Assembly (NCBI RefSeq): GCF_022539505.1
Contig: NC_061514.1
Span: 323,933,090-323,997,089 of the forward strand
Length of the DNA stretch: 64,000 bases
Direction of reading: 5' to 3'
DNA from: Lolium rigidum
Lineage: Eukaryota; Streptophyta; Magnoliopsida; Poales; Poaceae
Shown: positions 23,498 through 35,099 of the stretch, one piece after another
Layout: every line of letters starts with the position of its first letter
Numbering within the stretch: position 1 is the first letter of the stretch
Notes under the pieces: generated by a model
The model's input: only the letters and a program-made list of their open reading frames with translations
Database searches by the model: none
Told to the model about the DNA's origin: nothing
Program-made: the position numbers and the translations under genes

Positions 23498-26400
23498 AAG
23501 ATCTGAACAAGTTTAAAACATGAATATGAAAAGGTAAGCATGTATGCTTCTTAAATAGTCACTCCAAAATGAAGCTCTTGGAAGGGTTTTCGAAATTTCC
23601 ATGTTTGAAACCAAAAACCACATCTCTTCATGCTTGACTTCATAAGACAGAGTTTAGGGTTAGGGGTAGCCACATACATGATTTTTCTGGTTTGAATATG
23701 TCCAGACCTTGTTTATCAACTTGAATGCTTACTATATAACATAAGAAAACTATGTGCTTTGGTTTTTCATTTTTCTAATTTTTTTATTTTTGATGCCCAT
23801 TTGAATCTTGGTCAAATCCTAGGTTTGACCAAGATTTGAACAAGTTTAAACATGAATATGAAAAGGTAAGCATGTATGCTTCTTAGCCACTCCAAAATGA
23901 AGCTCTTGGAAGGGTATTTGAAATTTCCATGTTTGAAACCCAAAACCACTTCTCTTCATGTTTGACTTCATAAGACATAGTTTAGGGGTTAGGGGGTATA
24001 GATACATGATTTGTCTGGTTTGAATATGTCTAGACCTTGTTTGTCAACTTTAATGCTTACTATATGACATAAGAAAACTATGTGCTTTGGTTTTTCATTT
24101 TTCTGATTTTTTTATTTTGATGCCCATTTGAATCTTGTCAAATCCTAGATTTGACCAAGATAATGTAAACAAGTTTAAAACATGAAAATGAAAAGGGAAG
24201 CATGTATCGTTCTTAGTCACTCTAAAATGAAGTTTTTGGGAGGTTTTTGAAATTTCCATGTAGGAAACCCAAAACCACTTCTCTTCATGATTGACTTCAT
24301 AAGACAGAGTTTAGGGTTAGGGGTAGATATATTTATGATTTTCCTAGGTTTGACCAAGATTTAAACAAGTTTAAAACATGAATATGAAAAAGTAAGCATG
24401 TATCCTTCTTAGTCACTCCAAAATGAAGCTCTTAATTAGGAGGGTTTTTGAAATTTCCATGTTTGAAACCAAAAACCACTTATCTTCACCATGCATGCTT
24501 GACTTTATAAGACAGAGTTTAGGGTTAGGGGTAGATACATGATTTTCAGGTTTAATATGTCTATACCTTGTTTATCAACTTAATTGATTGCGCGCATACT
24601 ATATGACATAAGAAGATCTTGGTATTCATTTTTTTGAATTTTTATGCCCATTTGAATCTTGGTCAAATCCTAGGTTTGACCAAGATTTGAACAAGTTTAA
24701 AACATGAATATGAAAAGGTAAGCATGTATGCTTCTTAGTCACTCCAAAATGAAGCTCTTGGAAGGGTATTTGAAATTTCCATGTTTGAAACCAAAAACCA
24801 CATCTCTTCATGCTTGACTTCATAAGACAAAGTTTAGGGTTAGGGGTAGATACATGATTTGTATGGTTTGAATATGTCTAGACCTTGTGTTTATCAACTT
24901 TAATGCTTACTATATGACATAAGAAGATTATGTGCTTTGGTTTTTCATTTTTCTATTTTTTAATGCCCATTTGAATCTTGGTCAAATCATAGGTTTGACC
25001 AAGATTTGAACAAGTTTAAATCATGAATATGCAAAATTAAGCATCTATATATCCTTCTTAGTCACTCCAAAATGTAGCTCTTGGGATGGTTTTTGAAATT
25101 TCCATGTTTGAAACCTAAAACCACTTCTCTTCATGCATGCTTGACTTCATAAAGATAGAGTTTAGGGTTAGGGGTAGATATATACATGATTTTCTGGTTT
25201 GAATATGTCTAGACCTTGTTTATCAACTTGAATGCTTACTATATGACATGCAAAGACTTGCTTTGGTTTTTGATTTTGTTTTTGAATTTTTATGCCCATT
25301 TAAATCTTGGTCAAATCCTAGGTTTGACCACGACTTAAACAAGTTTAAAACATGAATATGTAAAAGTAAGCATGTATCCTTCTTAGTCACTCCAAAATGA
25401 AGCTCTTAATTAGGAGGGTTTTTGAAATTTCCATGTTTGAAACCAAAAACCACTTATCTTCACCATGCATGCTTGACTTTATAAGACAGAGTTTAGGGTT
25501 AGGGGTAGATACATGCATGATTTTTCAGGTTTAATATGTCTAGACCTTGTTTATCAACTTAAGTGAATGCGCACATACTATATGACATAAGAAGACCTTG
25601 GTATTCATTTTATTTGAATTTTTATGCCCATTTGAATCTTTGTCAAATCCTAGGTTTGACCAAGATTTGAACAAGTTTAAAACATGAATATATATGAAAA
25701 GGTAAGCATGTATGCTTCTTAGTCACTCCAAAATGAAGCTCTTGGAAGGGGTTTTTGAAATTTCCATGTTTGAAACCAAAAACCACATCTCTTCATGCTT
25801 GACTTCATAAGACAGAGTTTAGGGTTAGGGGTAGCCACATACATGTTTTTTTTGGTTTGAATATGTCTAGACCTTGTTTATCAACTTAATTGTATGCTTA
25901 TTATATGACATAAGAAGACTATGTGCATTGGGTTTTCATTTTTTTATCCCCATTTGTTGAATCTTGGTCAAATCCTAGGTTTGACCAAGATTTAAACAAG
26001 TTTAAAACATGAATAATATGAAAAGTAACCTGCATCGATCCTTCTTAGTCACTCCAAAATGAAGCTCGTGGGAGGTTTTTGAAATTTCCATGATTTTTCT
26101 GGTTTGAATATGTCTAGACCTTGTTTATCAACTTGAATGCTTACTATATGACATACACAGACTATGTGCTTTGTTTTTTTTGAATTCTTATGCCCATTTG
26201 AATCTTGGTCAAATCCTAGGTTTGACCATGACTTAAACAAGTTTAAGACATGAATATGACAAAGTAATCATGTATCCTTCTTAGTCACCCCAAAATGAAG
26301 CTCTTGGGAGGGTTTTTAAAATTTCCATGTTTGAAACCAAAAACCACTTCTCTTCACCATGCATGCTTGACTTCATAAGACAGAGTTTAGGGTTAGGGGG

Positions 26401-27030
26401 TAGATACATGATTTTTCAGGTTTAAAACGTCTAGACCTTGTTTATCAACTTAATTGAATGCTTACTATATGACATAAGAAGACCTTGGTTTTTCATTTTT
26501 TTCTTCATTTTTTTGAATTTTTATGCCCATTTGAATCTTGGTCAAATCCTAGGTTTGACCAAGATTTGAACAAGTTTAAAACATGAATATAAAAAAGTAA
26601 GCATGTATGCTTCTTAGTCACTCCAAAATGAAGCTCTTGGGAGGGTTTTCGAAATTTCCATGTTTGAAACCAAAAACCACATCTCTTCATGCTTGACTTC
26701 ATAAGACAGAGTTTAGGGTTAGGGGGTAGATACATGATTTTTCCGGTTCGAATATGTCTAGACCTTGTTTATCAACTTAATTGAATGCTTACTATATGAC
26801 ATAAGAAGACTATGTGCCTTGGTTTTTCATTTATTTTGATTTATTTTGAATTTTATGCCTATTTTTATGCCCATTTAAACAAGTTTAAATCATGAATATG
26901 AAAAATTAGTCACTCCAAAATGTAGCTCTTGAGAGGGTTTTTGAAATTTCCATGTTTGAAACCAAAAACCACTTCTCTTCATGCATGCTTGACTTCATAA
27001 AGACAGAGTTTAGGGTTTGGGGTAGACAGC
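23498..27030 (-). repeat. Tandem array of ~330 bp units, reverse orientation (about 12 units)
   Basis: The reversed anchor CTTCTTAGTCACTCC recurs near 23547, 23879, 24210, 24405, 24730, 25050, 25380, 25715, 26040, 26275, 26610 and 26905. Spacing is mostly 320-335 bp, with three short units. Two adjacent stretches, about 24340-24700 and 25310-25680, share the same private variants (CTCTTAATTAGGAGGG, CACCATGCATGC), a sign of higher-order duplication. The array ends abruptly at GGTAGACAGCACGCG. Confidence 0.9.
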
Positions 27031-27281
27031 ACGCGCCGACGCGTGGACGAAATTTATTCTCTGTCCCCCTGACATGCACTTGCCAGTGTCTTCAACAGTC
27101 TGACACGAGCAGTGAAGCTTTTATGGAGCCCAGCGGAGAGGGGCTCCATTTCTCGAGCGGTAGCGAGGTGACATGCGGCCTAAATCCAAATTTAAACATT
27201 GCGAAAAAATCTGAAACAAATCATGCACGTTCACAGCTCATATTAAGATAACCCCTAAAAATTTCAGATCAAAATTCGAAA
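27031..27281. other. Unassigned spacer
   Basis: It has a GC-rich start followed by AT-rich sequence. It contains GGAGCCC...GGGCTCC, which could pair. No gene or element end is recognised. Confidence 0.4.
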
Positions 27282-27430
27282 CATACATCGAGAAACAAAA
27301 AAGAGAAACTCAGATGGGAATAGTCTACAGAGAAACTCAGATTTGAATTCGGGAACTATTCATGACAGATTTCTCTTTTTTGTTTCTCGATGTATGTTAG
27401 TGGCAGTTAATATGGACCGGAGGAAGTACT
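27282..27430. mobile_element. Hairpin and Stowaway-like MITE end
   Basis: Two perfect 27 bp arms (27282-27308 and 27370-27396, CATACATCGAGAAACAAAAA... inverted) flank a ~61 bp loop. Just outside, TATGGACCGGAGGAAGTA resembles the Stowaway terminal sequence (reverse of TACTTCCTCCGGTCC), with TA available as the target site. The left terminus was not located, so this may be a fragment or a solo end beside an unrelated hairpin. Confidence 0.5.
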
Positions 27431-28026
27431 AATAATATGAGGCATATTTTTGAGCTGGCCCTGTTTAGTAGAGTTTACATTTGAGAGTTACATCTTTCTA
27501 CCACCATTATTTTTGATTTAGCTTGTCTTTTTTTGCCCACCATTTTATCGAGCAGGGTTAATGCAAGATCCATAGCAAACTAGCTTGTCATGACATTTTT
27601 TTGGCGGAGTGCATCTTCTCATGGCGAGCTAGCGACTTTGCCTACTAGAGTTTTTTTTTGTTGAACTACATTTTTTGGATTTTCCCATTTTATTTGTGCA
27701 CAAGCTATGAGCCGCCCGCAATTCAGCACCATATATTGGCGGGATTTTCTAGTTCAGCACCATAAATTAGCAGGATGCTATCTTCCTACCTCGCTTTCAT
27801 TTCCCCTATATCCAGCCCCACCCACGGACAAGCAAGGGCCTCTCTCCCTACCTCGCACCTAGTCCGTCTCGCTCCCTCTCAGTCCTCCATCCGTAGCCGA
27901 CATCCACCGCACCGGAGCCAGCTCAGCCGACGCCGTCAACCACACTCCGTCCGCTTCGTCGGATCTGCTTCCCCGACTCACTGGTTCATCTTACCGGCCG
28001 GCGAGATCGGTACACAAAGCGCCACC
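27431..28026. other. Upstream region and putative 5' UTR of the following gene
   Basis: AT-rich sequence changes at about 27780 to CT-rich, low-purine sequence typical of grass promoters and 5' leaders (CCCTATATCCAGCCCCACC). It contains an upstream open frame starting at 27775. No transposon ends are seen. Confidence 0.4.
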
Positions 28027-29037
28027 ATGATCCACCGAACCAAACCGAACGGCCAACGCGCCACCTCCCCAGTCGACCAAGGTTGAACACTTTGTCCGGC
28101 AGCTTTTGTTATGTACTCCGTATTTGATTTCCGAGACTAGTTTATTGCTTGCTTCCACTGCTTGTTATTAGCATCTGTTTTTTTTGTAATGCCTGCTAGA
28201 TATTCCCCTCGAGAATGCCTACGAAGAATCTCGGAGGCAAAATATCTTGCAGAATATGATAATTGCAGCCAAGCTCGGCATACTGTGGAATGGGACAAAA
28301 TCACCGCACCCCAAGTCGTTGCCGAGATTTTTCACACGTGTGATGTGCCGCCAAAAGGACGATTCCGTGGGGCAGCTGCTGAAGAAGGTATTTAGCCGCA
28401 CTGCTCAAATTTCATATGTCTTGTTTGCTGATTGATTTGATGAACTTTGATTTGCAGCAGCTAGCCACTGCTCATGTTCCTAACAAAGACAGTGAGCGCG
28501 CCAGTGATGCAGACATTGGTAGAAAGGAGGCGGGATTTGGTCCTATTGTTCTAGCAAGCAATCATTTGAGTGGCCGCCTAGGATCAGCACATCCGGATCC
28601 TCCCGAGCTCAACATTAAGGAGGTAATTTTATAATAGTGTTTTAAACATGACATAATCTAATGTACCGAAAGAGATCAAACTCGTCAACAGGAGTGGAGT
28701 GGTATAGATGGTAGAGATATAGATATAGATTTCAGATTTCCTAATTTTTCTTGAAAATAGGGTCGCCCGGCCTCTCGCATCCAAATGATGCACCCACCCT
28801 TTTATTGCAATGTTTTAGACTCCATTTAAGGTTTAGAAACTCATGGGTTGCTGAAAGTGGTTACATGAATCAACCAACATATTTCCTTTTAATCTGCTGA
28901 TTGATTTTATGCATGGCAAACGCAGAAGCAAGTGACTGCTCATGTCCCTGCCAAGCAGCATTGTAGCACAGATGTCCAGAGTTCCAGTGATGCAAACGTT
29001 TGTAGGAACAAAACAGAAGGATGTGGCACTGGGGAAG

Positions 29038-30632
29038 TGATACGTCTCCAACGTATCGATAATTTCTTATGTTCCATGCTACTTTATTGATGATACCTAC
29101 ATGTTTTATGCACATTATATGTCATATTTATGCATTTTCTGGAACTAACCTATTAACAAGATGCCGAAGAGCCGCTTGTCGTTTTCTGCTGTTTTTGGTT
29201 TCGTAAATCCTAGTAAGGAAATATTCTCGGAATTGGACGAAACTTTCGCCCGTGGTCCTATTTTTGCACGAAACTTCCGGAAGACCGAAGAGATAACGAA
29301 GTGGGGCCACGAGGCAGCCGGAGAGCTAGGGCGGCGCGGCCCAAGCCCCGGCCGCGCCGACCTGCCCCCCGGGCCCCTCGTGTGCCCCCCGCGTTGACCT
29401 TCCGCCTACTTAAAGCCTCCGTCGCGAAACCCCCAGTACCGAGAGCCACGATACGGAAAACCTTCCGGAGACGCGCCGCCGCGAATCCCATCTCGGGGGA
29501 TTCGAGAGATCGCCTCGGCACCCCGCCGGAGAGGGGATTCATCTCCCGGAGGACTCTACACCGCCATGGTCGCCTCCGGAGTGATGAGTGAGTAGTTCAC
29601 CCCTGGACCATGGGTCCATAGCGAGTAGCTAGATGGTCGTCTTCTCCTTGTTGTGCTTCATTGTTGGATCTTGTGAGCTGCCTAACATGATCAAGATCAT
29701 CTATCTGTAATTCTATATGTTGTGTTTGTCGGGATCCGATGGATAGAGAATACTATGTTATGGTGATTATCAATCTATTGTCTATGTGTTGTTTATGATC
29801 TTGCATGCTCTCCATTATTAGTAGAGGCTCTGGCCAAGTTTGTACTCTTAACTCCAAGAGGGAGTATTTATGCTCGATAGTGGGTTCATGCCTCCTTTGA
29901 ATCTGGGACAGTGACAGAAAGTTCTAAGGTTGTGGATGTGCTGTTGCCACTAGGGATAAAACATTGATGCTATGTCTAAGGATGTAGTTGTTGATTACAT
30001 TACGCACCATACTTAATGCAATTGTCTGTTGCTTAGCAACTTAATACTGAATGGGGTTCGGATGATAACCTCGAAGGTGGACTTTTTAGGCATAGATGCA
30101 GTTGGATGGCGGTCTATGTATTTTGTCGTAATGCCCAATTAAATCTCACTATATTTATCATATCATGTATATGCATTGTTATGCCTTTCTCTATTTGTCA
30201 ATTGCCCGATCGTAATTTGTTCACCCAACATGCTTTTATCTTATGGGAGAGACACCTCTAGTGAACTCGTGGACCCCGGTCCTATTCTTTACATAGCATA
30301 CAATCTACTCGCAATTGTGTTTTACTGTTTTCTTTGCAAACATCTTCCACTCGATACGTTTAATCCTTTGTTACAGACAAGCCGGTGAGATTGACAACCT
30401 CACCTGTTTCGTTGGGGCAAAGTACTTTGGTTTTGTTGTGCAGATTCCACGTTGGCGCAGGAATCCCTGGTGTTGCGCCGCATCACATTTTGCGACCATC
30501 AACCTTCAACGTGCTTCTTGGCTCCTCCTGGTTCGATTAAACCTTGGTTTCTTTCTGATGGAAAACTTGCTACTGTGCGAATCATACCTTCCTCTTGGGG
30601 TTCCCAACGAACGTGTGAGTTACACGCCATCA
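29038..30632 (+). repeat. 5' LTR of Athila element
   Basis: It runs TGATACGTC...GCCATCA, is 1595 bp, and is nearly identical to the 3' LTR at 39291. A GC-rich block at 29330-29560 includes CTACTTAAAG (about 29406), a possible weak TATA site. Open frames in this block are chance products of GC content. Confidence 0.92.
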
Positions 30633-30643
30633 AGCTCTTTTTC

Positions 30644-30661
30644 TGGCGCCGTTGCCGGGGA
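30644..30661 (+). other. Primer binding site of Athila element
   Basis: TGGCGCCGTTGCCGGGGA lies 11 bp after the 5' LTR. It is the PBS type common in grass Athila elements. Confidence 0.85.
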
Positions 30662-30887
30662 GATCAAGACACGCTGCAAGGGGAGTCTCCACTTCTCAAT
30701 CTCTTTACTTTGTTTTTGTCTTGCTTTATTTTATTTACTACTTTGTTTGCTGCACCTAAACAAAACACACACAAAAATTAGTTGCTAGTTTTACTTTATT
30801 TACTGTCTTGCTCTCTATATCAAAAACACAAAAAAATTAGTTACTTGCATTTACTTTATCTAGTTTATTTTATTTACCGTTGCTAAA

Positions 30888-33003
30888 ATGAATACCCCTG
30901 AAAATACTAAATTGTGTGACTTCACAAATGCAAATAATAATGATTTCCTATGCACACCTATTGCTCCACCTGCTACTACAGCAGAATTCTTTGAAATTAA
31001 ACCTGCTTTACTAAATCTGGTTATGAGAGATCAATTTTCTGGTGTTAGTTCTGATGATGCTGCTGCCCATCTCAATAATTTTGTTGAACTTTGTGAAATG
31101 CAAAAGTATAAAGATGTAGATGGTGATATTATTAAATTGAAAGTGTTTCCTTTCTCATTAAGAGGAAGAGCTAAAGATTGGTTGCTATCTTTGCCTAAGA
31201 ATAGTATTGATTCATGGACTAAATGTAAGGATGCTTTTATTGGTAGATATTATCCTCCCGCTAAAATTATATCTTTGAGAAGTAGCATAATGAATTTTAA
31301 GCAATTAGATACTGAACATGTTGCTCAAGCATGGGAGAGAATGAAAACTTTGGTGAAGAATTGCCCAACCCATGGATCGACTACTTGGATGATCATCCAA
31401 ACCTTCTATGCAGGACTAAATTTTTCTTCGCGGAATTTATTGGATTCAGCTGCTGGAGGTACCTTTATGTCCATCACATTGGGGCGGCTACAAAACTTCT
31501 TGATGATATGATGATAAATTACTCCGAATGGCACACTGAAAGAGTTCCACAAGGTAAGAAGGTAAATTCCGTTGAAGAAACCTCTTCCTTGAGTGATAAG
31601 ATTGATGTGATTATGTCTATGCTTGTGAATGGTAGATCTAATGTTGATCCAAATAATGTTCCTTTAGCTTCATTGGTTGCTCAAGAAGAAAATGTTGATG
31701 TGAATTTCATTAAAAATAATAATTTCAACAACAATGCTTATAGGAACAACTCCGGTAATAACTATAGGCCATATCCTTCGCTAATGGTAATGGTTATGGT
31801 AATTCTTATGGGAATTCTTACAACAATAATAGGAGTGTACCCTCTGGTCTTGAAACCATGCTTAAAGAATTTATTAGTACACAAACCGCTTTTAACAAAT
31901 CATTGAGGAAAAGCTTGATAAAATTGATACTATCGCTTCTAGAGTTGATAGACTTGCCTCCGATGTTAATCTTTTAAAATTGAAAGTTATGCCTAATAAT
32001 GATATTGATAATAAGGTTACTACTACAGCAAATGCCATCCAAGTTAGAATTAATGAGAATATAAGATTAATGGCTGAACTCAGTGCTAGGTGGGATAGAG
32101 AAGAAAATGAAAAACTAGCTAAAGAGAATAATGTAGCTAAAGTTTGGACTATTACCACCACTAGTAATGCTAATTCTCCACATGTTGCTGCACCTCCTAC
32201 TATCAATGGTAAAATAATTGGTGTTGGCAATGTTTCTACTCCTAGTGAAAAGCGTACAAAACCGCCTCGAAATTGCTAAAACTCGTTGAAACCTGCTTGT
32301 GATAAAACTGCTGAAATTTTTTCCAACCTTGGGAACAATGATCCCATTGCTGTAGCTCATAATGATTTATATTTTGATGATTGCCACATCTCTGAAGTTA
32401 TAAAGTTCTTACAAAAACTTGCTAAAAGTCCTAATGCTAGTGCTATAAATTTAGCCTTTACAAAACATATTACAAATGCTCTCATAAAAGCTAGAGAAGA
32501 GAAACTAAAACTTGAAACTTCTATTCCTAGAAAGTTAGAAGATGGTTGGGAGCCCATCATTAAAATGAAATTCAATGACTTTGAATGTAATTCTTTATGT
32601 GATCTTGGTGCAAGTATTTCGTTATGCCTAAAAAGATTTATGATATGCTTGACTTGCCACCATTGAAGAATTGTTATTTGGATGTTAATCTTGCCGATAA
32701 TGTTAAAAAGAAACCTTTGGGGAGGATTGATAATGTGCACATTACGGTTAACAATAACCTTGTCCCCGTTGATTTTGTTGTCTTGAATATCGAATGCAAT
32801 GCATCCTGTCCTATTGTGTTGGGAAGACCTTTTCTTCGAACTCGTTGGTGCTCGTTATTGATATGAGGGAAGGTAATATTAAATATCAATTTCCTCTCAA
32901 GAAAGGTATGGAACACTTCCCTAGAAAGAGAATGAAGTTTCCTTTTGATTCTATTATTAGAACAAGTTATGATGTTCATGCTTCTACTCTCGATGTTACT
33001 TGA
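30888..33003 (+). pseudogene. gag-protease region of Athila element, multiply frameshifted
   Basis: The first 207 codons are open from the ATG at 30888 and contain the Athila gag core (FVELCEMQKYKDVDGD, LRGRAKDWLLSLP, YYPPAKI). The frame then shifts repeatedly around 31330-31510, 31890-31980 and 32280. An aspartic-protease region follows with D-L-G-A-S at 32601-32615; the Athila form has L where most retropepsins have T or S. A further shift near 32620 leads to the flap/C-terminal part (IVLGRPFLRT), ending at 33001-33003. No RT or integrase follows. It would form capsid and process Gag if intact; at least four breaks make it non-functional. Confidence 0.85.
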
Positions 33004-35094
33004 TTTGCACTTTCTGCGCCTAGCTGAAAGGCGTTAAAGAAAAGCGCTTATGGGAGACAACCCAAGTTTTTACCTACAGCAATTTTTTGTTTTGTTGAGT
33101 CTTGGAAGTTGTTTACTACTGTAGCAACCTCTCCTTATCATGTTTTTGTGCCAAGTAAAGTTTCTATGTCAAAGTTGATGTTATATTTAGGATCGCTGCG
33201 CAGAAACAGCATTGCTGTCTGTCACGAATCTGGGCACAGTTCTCTGTAGAAAATTCGAAAAAATCTGCCAATTTACGAGCGTGATCCTCAGATATGTACG
33301 CAACTTTAATTAGTTTTGAGTTTTTCCATTTGAGCAAGTCTGGTGCCAGCTTTAAATTCGTCTTTACGGACTGTTCTGTTTTTGACAGATTCTGCTTTTT
33401 ATTTCGCATTGCCTCTTTTGCTATGTTGGATTTATTTCTTTGATCCATTAATGTCCAGTAGCATTATGCAATGTCCAGAAGTGAAAATAATGATTGTGTC
33501 ACCTCTGAATGAGTGAATTATTAATTGTGCACTAACCCTCTAATGAGTTTGCTTGAAGTTTGGTGTGAAGGAAGTTTTCAAGGGTCAAGAGAGGAGAATG
33601 ATATACTATGATCAAGAGGAGTGAAAGCTCTAAGCTTGGGGATGCCCCGTGGTTCACCCCTGCATATTTTAAGAAGACTCAAGCGTCTAAGCTTGGGGAT
33701 GCCCAAGGCATCCCCTTCTTCATCGACAACATCATCAGGTTCCTCCCCCGAAACTATATTTTTATTCAATCACATCTTGTGTTCTTTACTTGGAGCGTCG
33801 GTTTGTTTTCGTTTTTGTTTTTGTTTGAATAAGATGGATCCTAGCATTCACTTTGTGGGAGAGAGACATGCTCCGCTGTTGCATATGGACACATGTGTCC
33901 TTAGGCTTTACTCATAATGTTCATGGCGAAGTTTCTTCTTCGTTAAATTGTTATATGGTTGGAATTGGAAAATGCTACATGTAGTAATTCTAAAATGTCT
34001 TGAATAATGTGATACTTGGCAATTGTTGTGCTCATGTTTAAGCTCTTGCATCATATGCTTTGCACCCATTAATGAAGAAATACATAGAGCTTGCTAAAAT
34101 TTGATTTGCATATTTGGTTTCTCTAAGGTCTAGATAATATCTAGTATTGAGTTTTGAACAACAAGGAAGACGGTGTAGAGTCTTATAATGTTTACAATAT
34201 GTCTTTTATGTGAGTCTTGCTGCACTTGTTCATCCTTGAGTTTGCTTCAAATAACCTTGCTAGCCTAAACCTTGTGTCGAGAGGGAATACTTCTCATGCA
34301 TCCAAAATCCTTGAGCCAACTACTATGCCATTTGTGTCCACCATAACTACCTACTACATGGTATTTCTCCGCCATTCCAAAGTAAATTGCTTGAGTGCTA
34401 CCTTTAAAATTCCATCATTCACCTTTGCAATATATAGCTCATGGGACAAAATAGCCTTAAAAACTATCGTAGTATTGAATATGTACTTATGCACTTTATC
34501 TTTTATTAAGTTGCTTGTTGTGCGATAACCATGCTTCGGGGAACGCCATCAACTATTGTTGAATATCATGTGAGTTGCTATGCATGTCCGTCTTGTCTGA
34601 AGGATCTATCATTTTAGTGGTTGGAGCATGCAAAATTGTTAGAGAAGAACATTGGGCCGCTAACTAAAGCCATGAATCATGGTGGAAGTTTCAGTTTTGG
34701 ACATATATCCTCAATCTCATATGAGAATAATAATTGTTGCTACATGCTTATGCATTTAAGAGGAGTCCATTATCTGTTGTCCATGTTGTCCCGGTATGGA
34801 TGTCTAAGTTGAGAATAATCAAAAGCGAGAAATCCAAAATGCGAGCTTTCTCCTTAGACCTTTGTACAGGCGGCATGGAGGTACCCCTTTGTGACACTTG
34901 GTTGAAACATGGCATGCAAAGATCCGGTAGTCCAAGCTAAGTAGGACGAGGTGCGGACACTATTAGTATACTATGCATGAGGCTTGCAACTTGTAAGATA
35001 TAATTTACATAACTCATATGCTTTATTACTACCGTTGACAAAATTATTTCATGCTTTCAAAATAAAAAGCTCTAGCACAAATACAGCAATCGAT
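33004..35094 (+). other. Non-coding internal region of Athila element
   Basis: No pol domain is found in any frame. Landmarks are two copies of AAGCTTGGGGATGCC near 33635 and 33690, followed by AT-rich sequence. Loss or replacement of pol by non-coding DNA is usual for large non-autonomous grass Athila families. Confidence 0.6.
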
Positions 35095-35099
35095 GCTTT

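Noticed and set aside
22010..26735. Repeated 60-127 codon ORFs containing FQTWKFQKPSQELHFGVTKK-like text
   Set aside because: They are the satellite unit read in one frame; frames are broken in other units and orientation follows the array.
20960..27030. Interstitial telomere tract
   Set aside because: Only one or two CCCTAA words occur per 330 bp unit, not a run of telomere repeats.
27282..27396. 27 bp perfect hairpin as a microRNA precursor
   Set aside because: A Stowaway-like terminus beside it and the transposon-rich context explain it; no expression evidence is available.
29258..29591. Arginine/proline-rich ORFs in both Athila LTRs
   Set aside because: They are GC-rich LTR leader frames on both strands with no domain and differ between the two LTRs.
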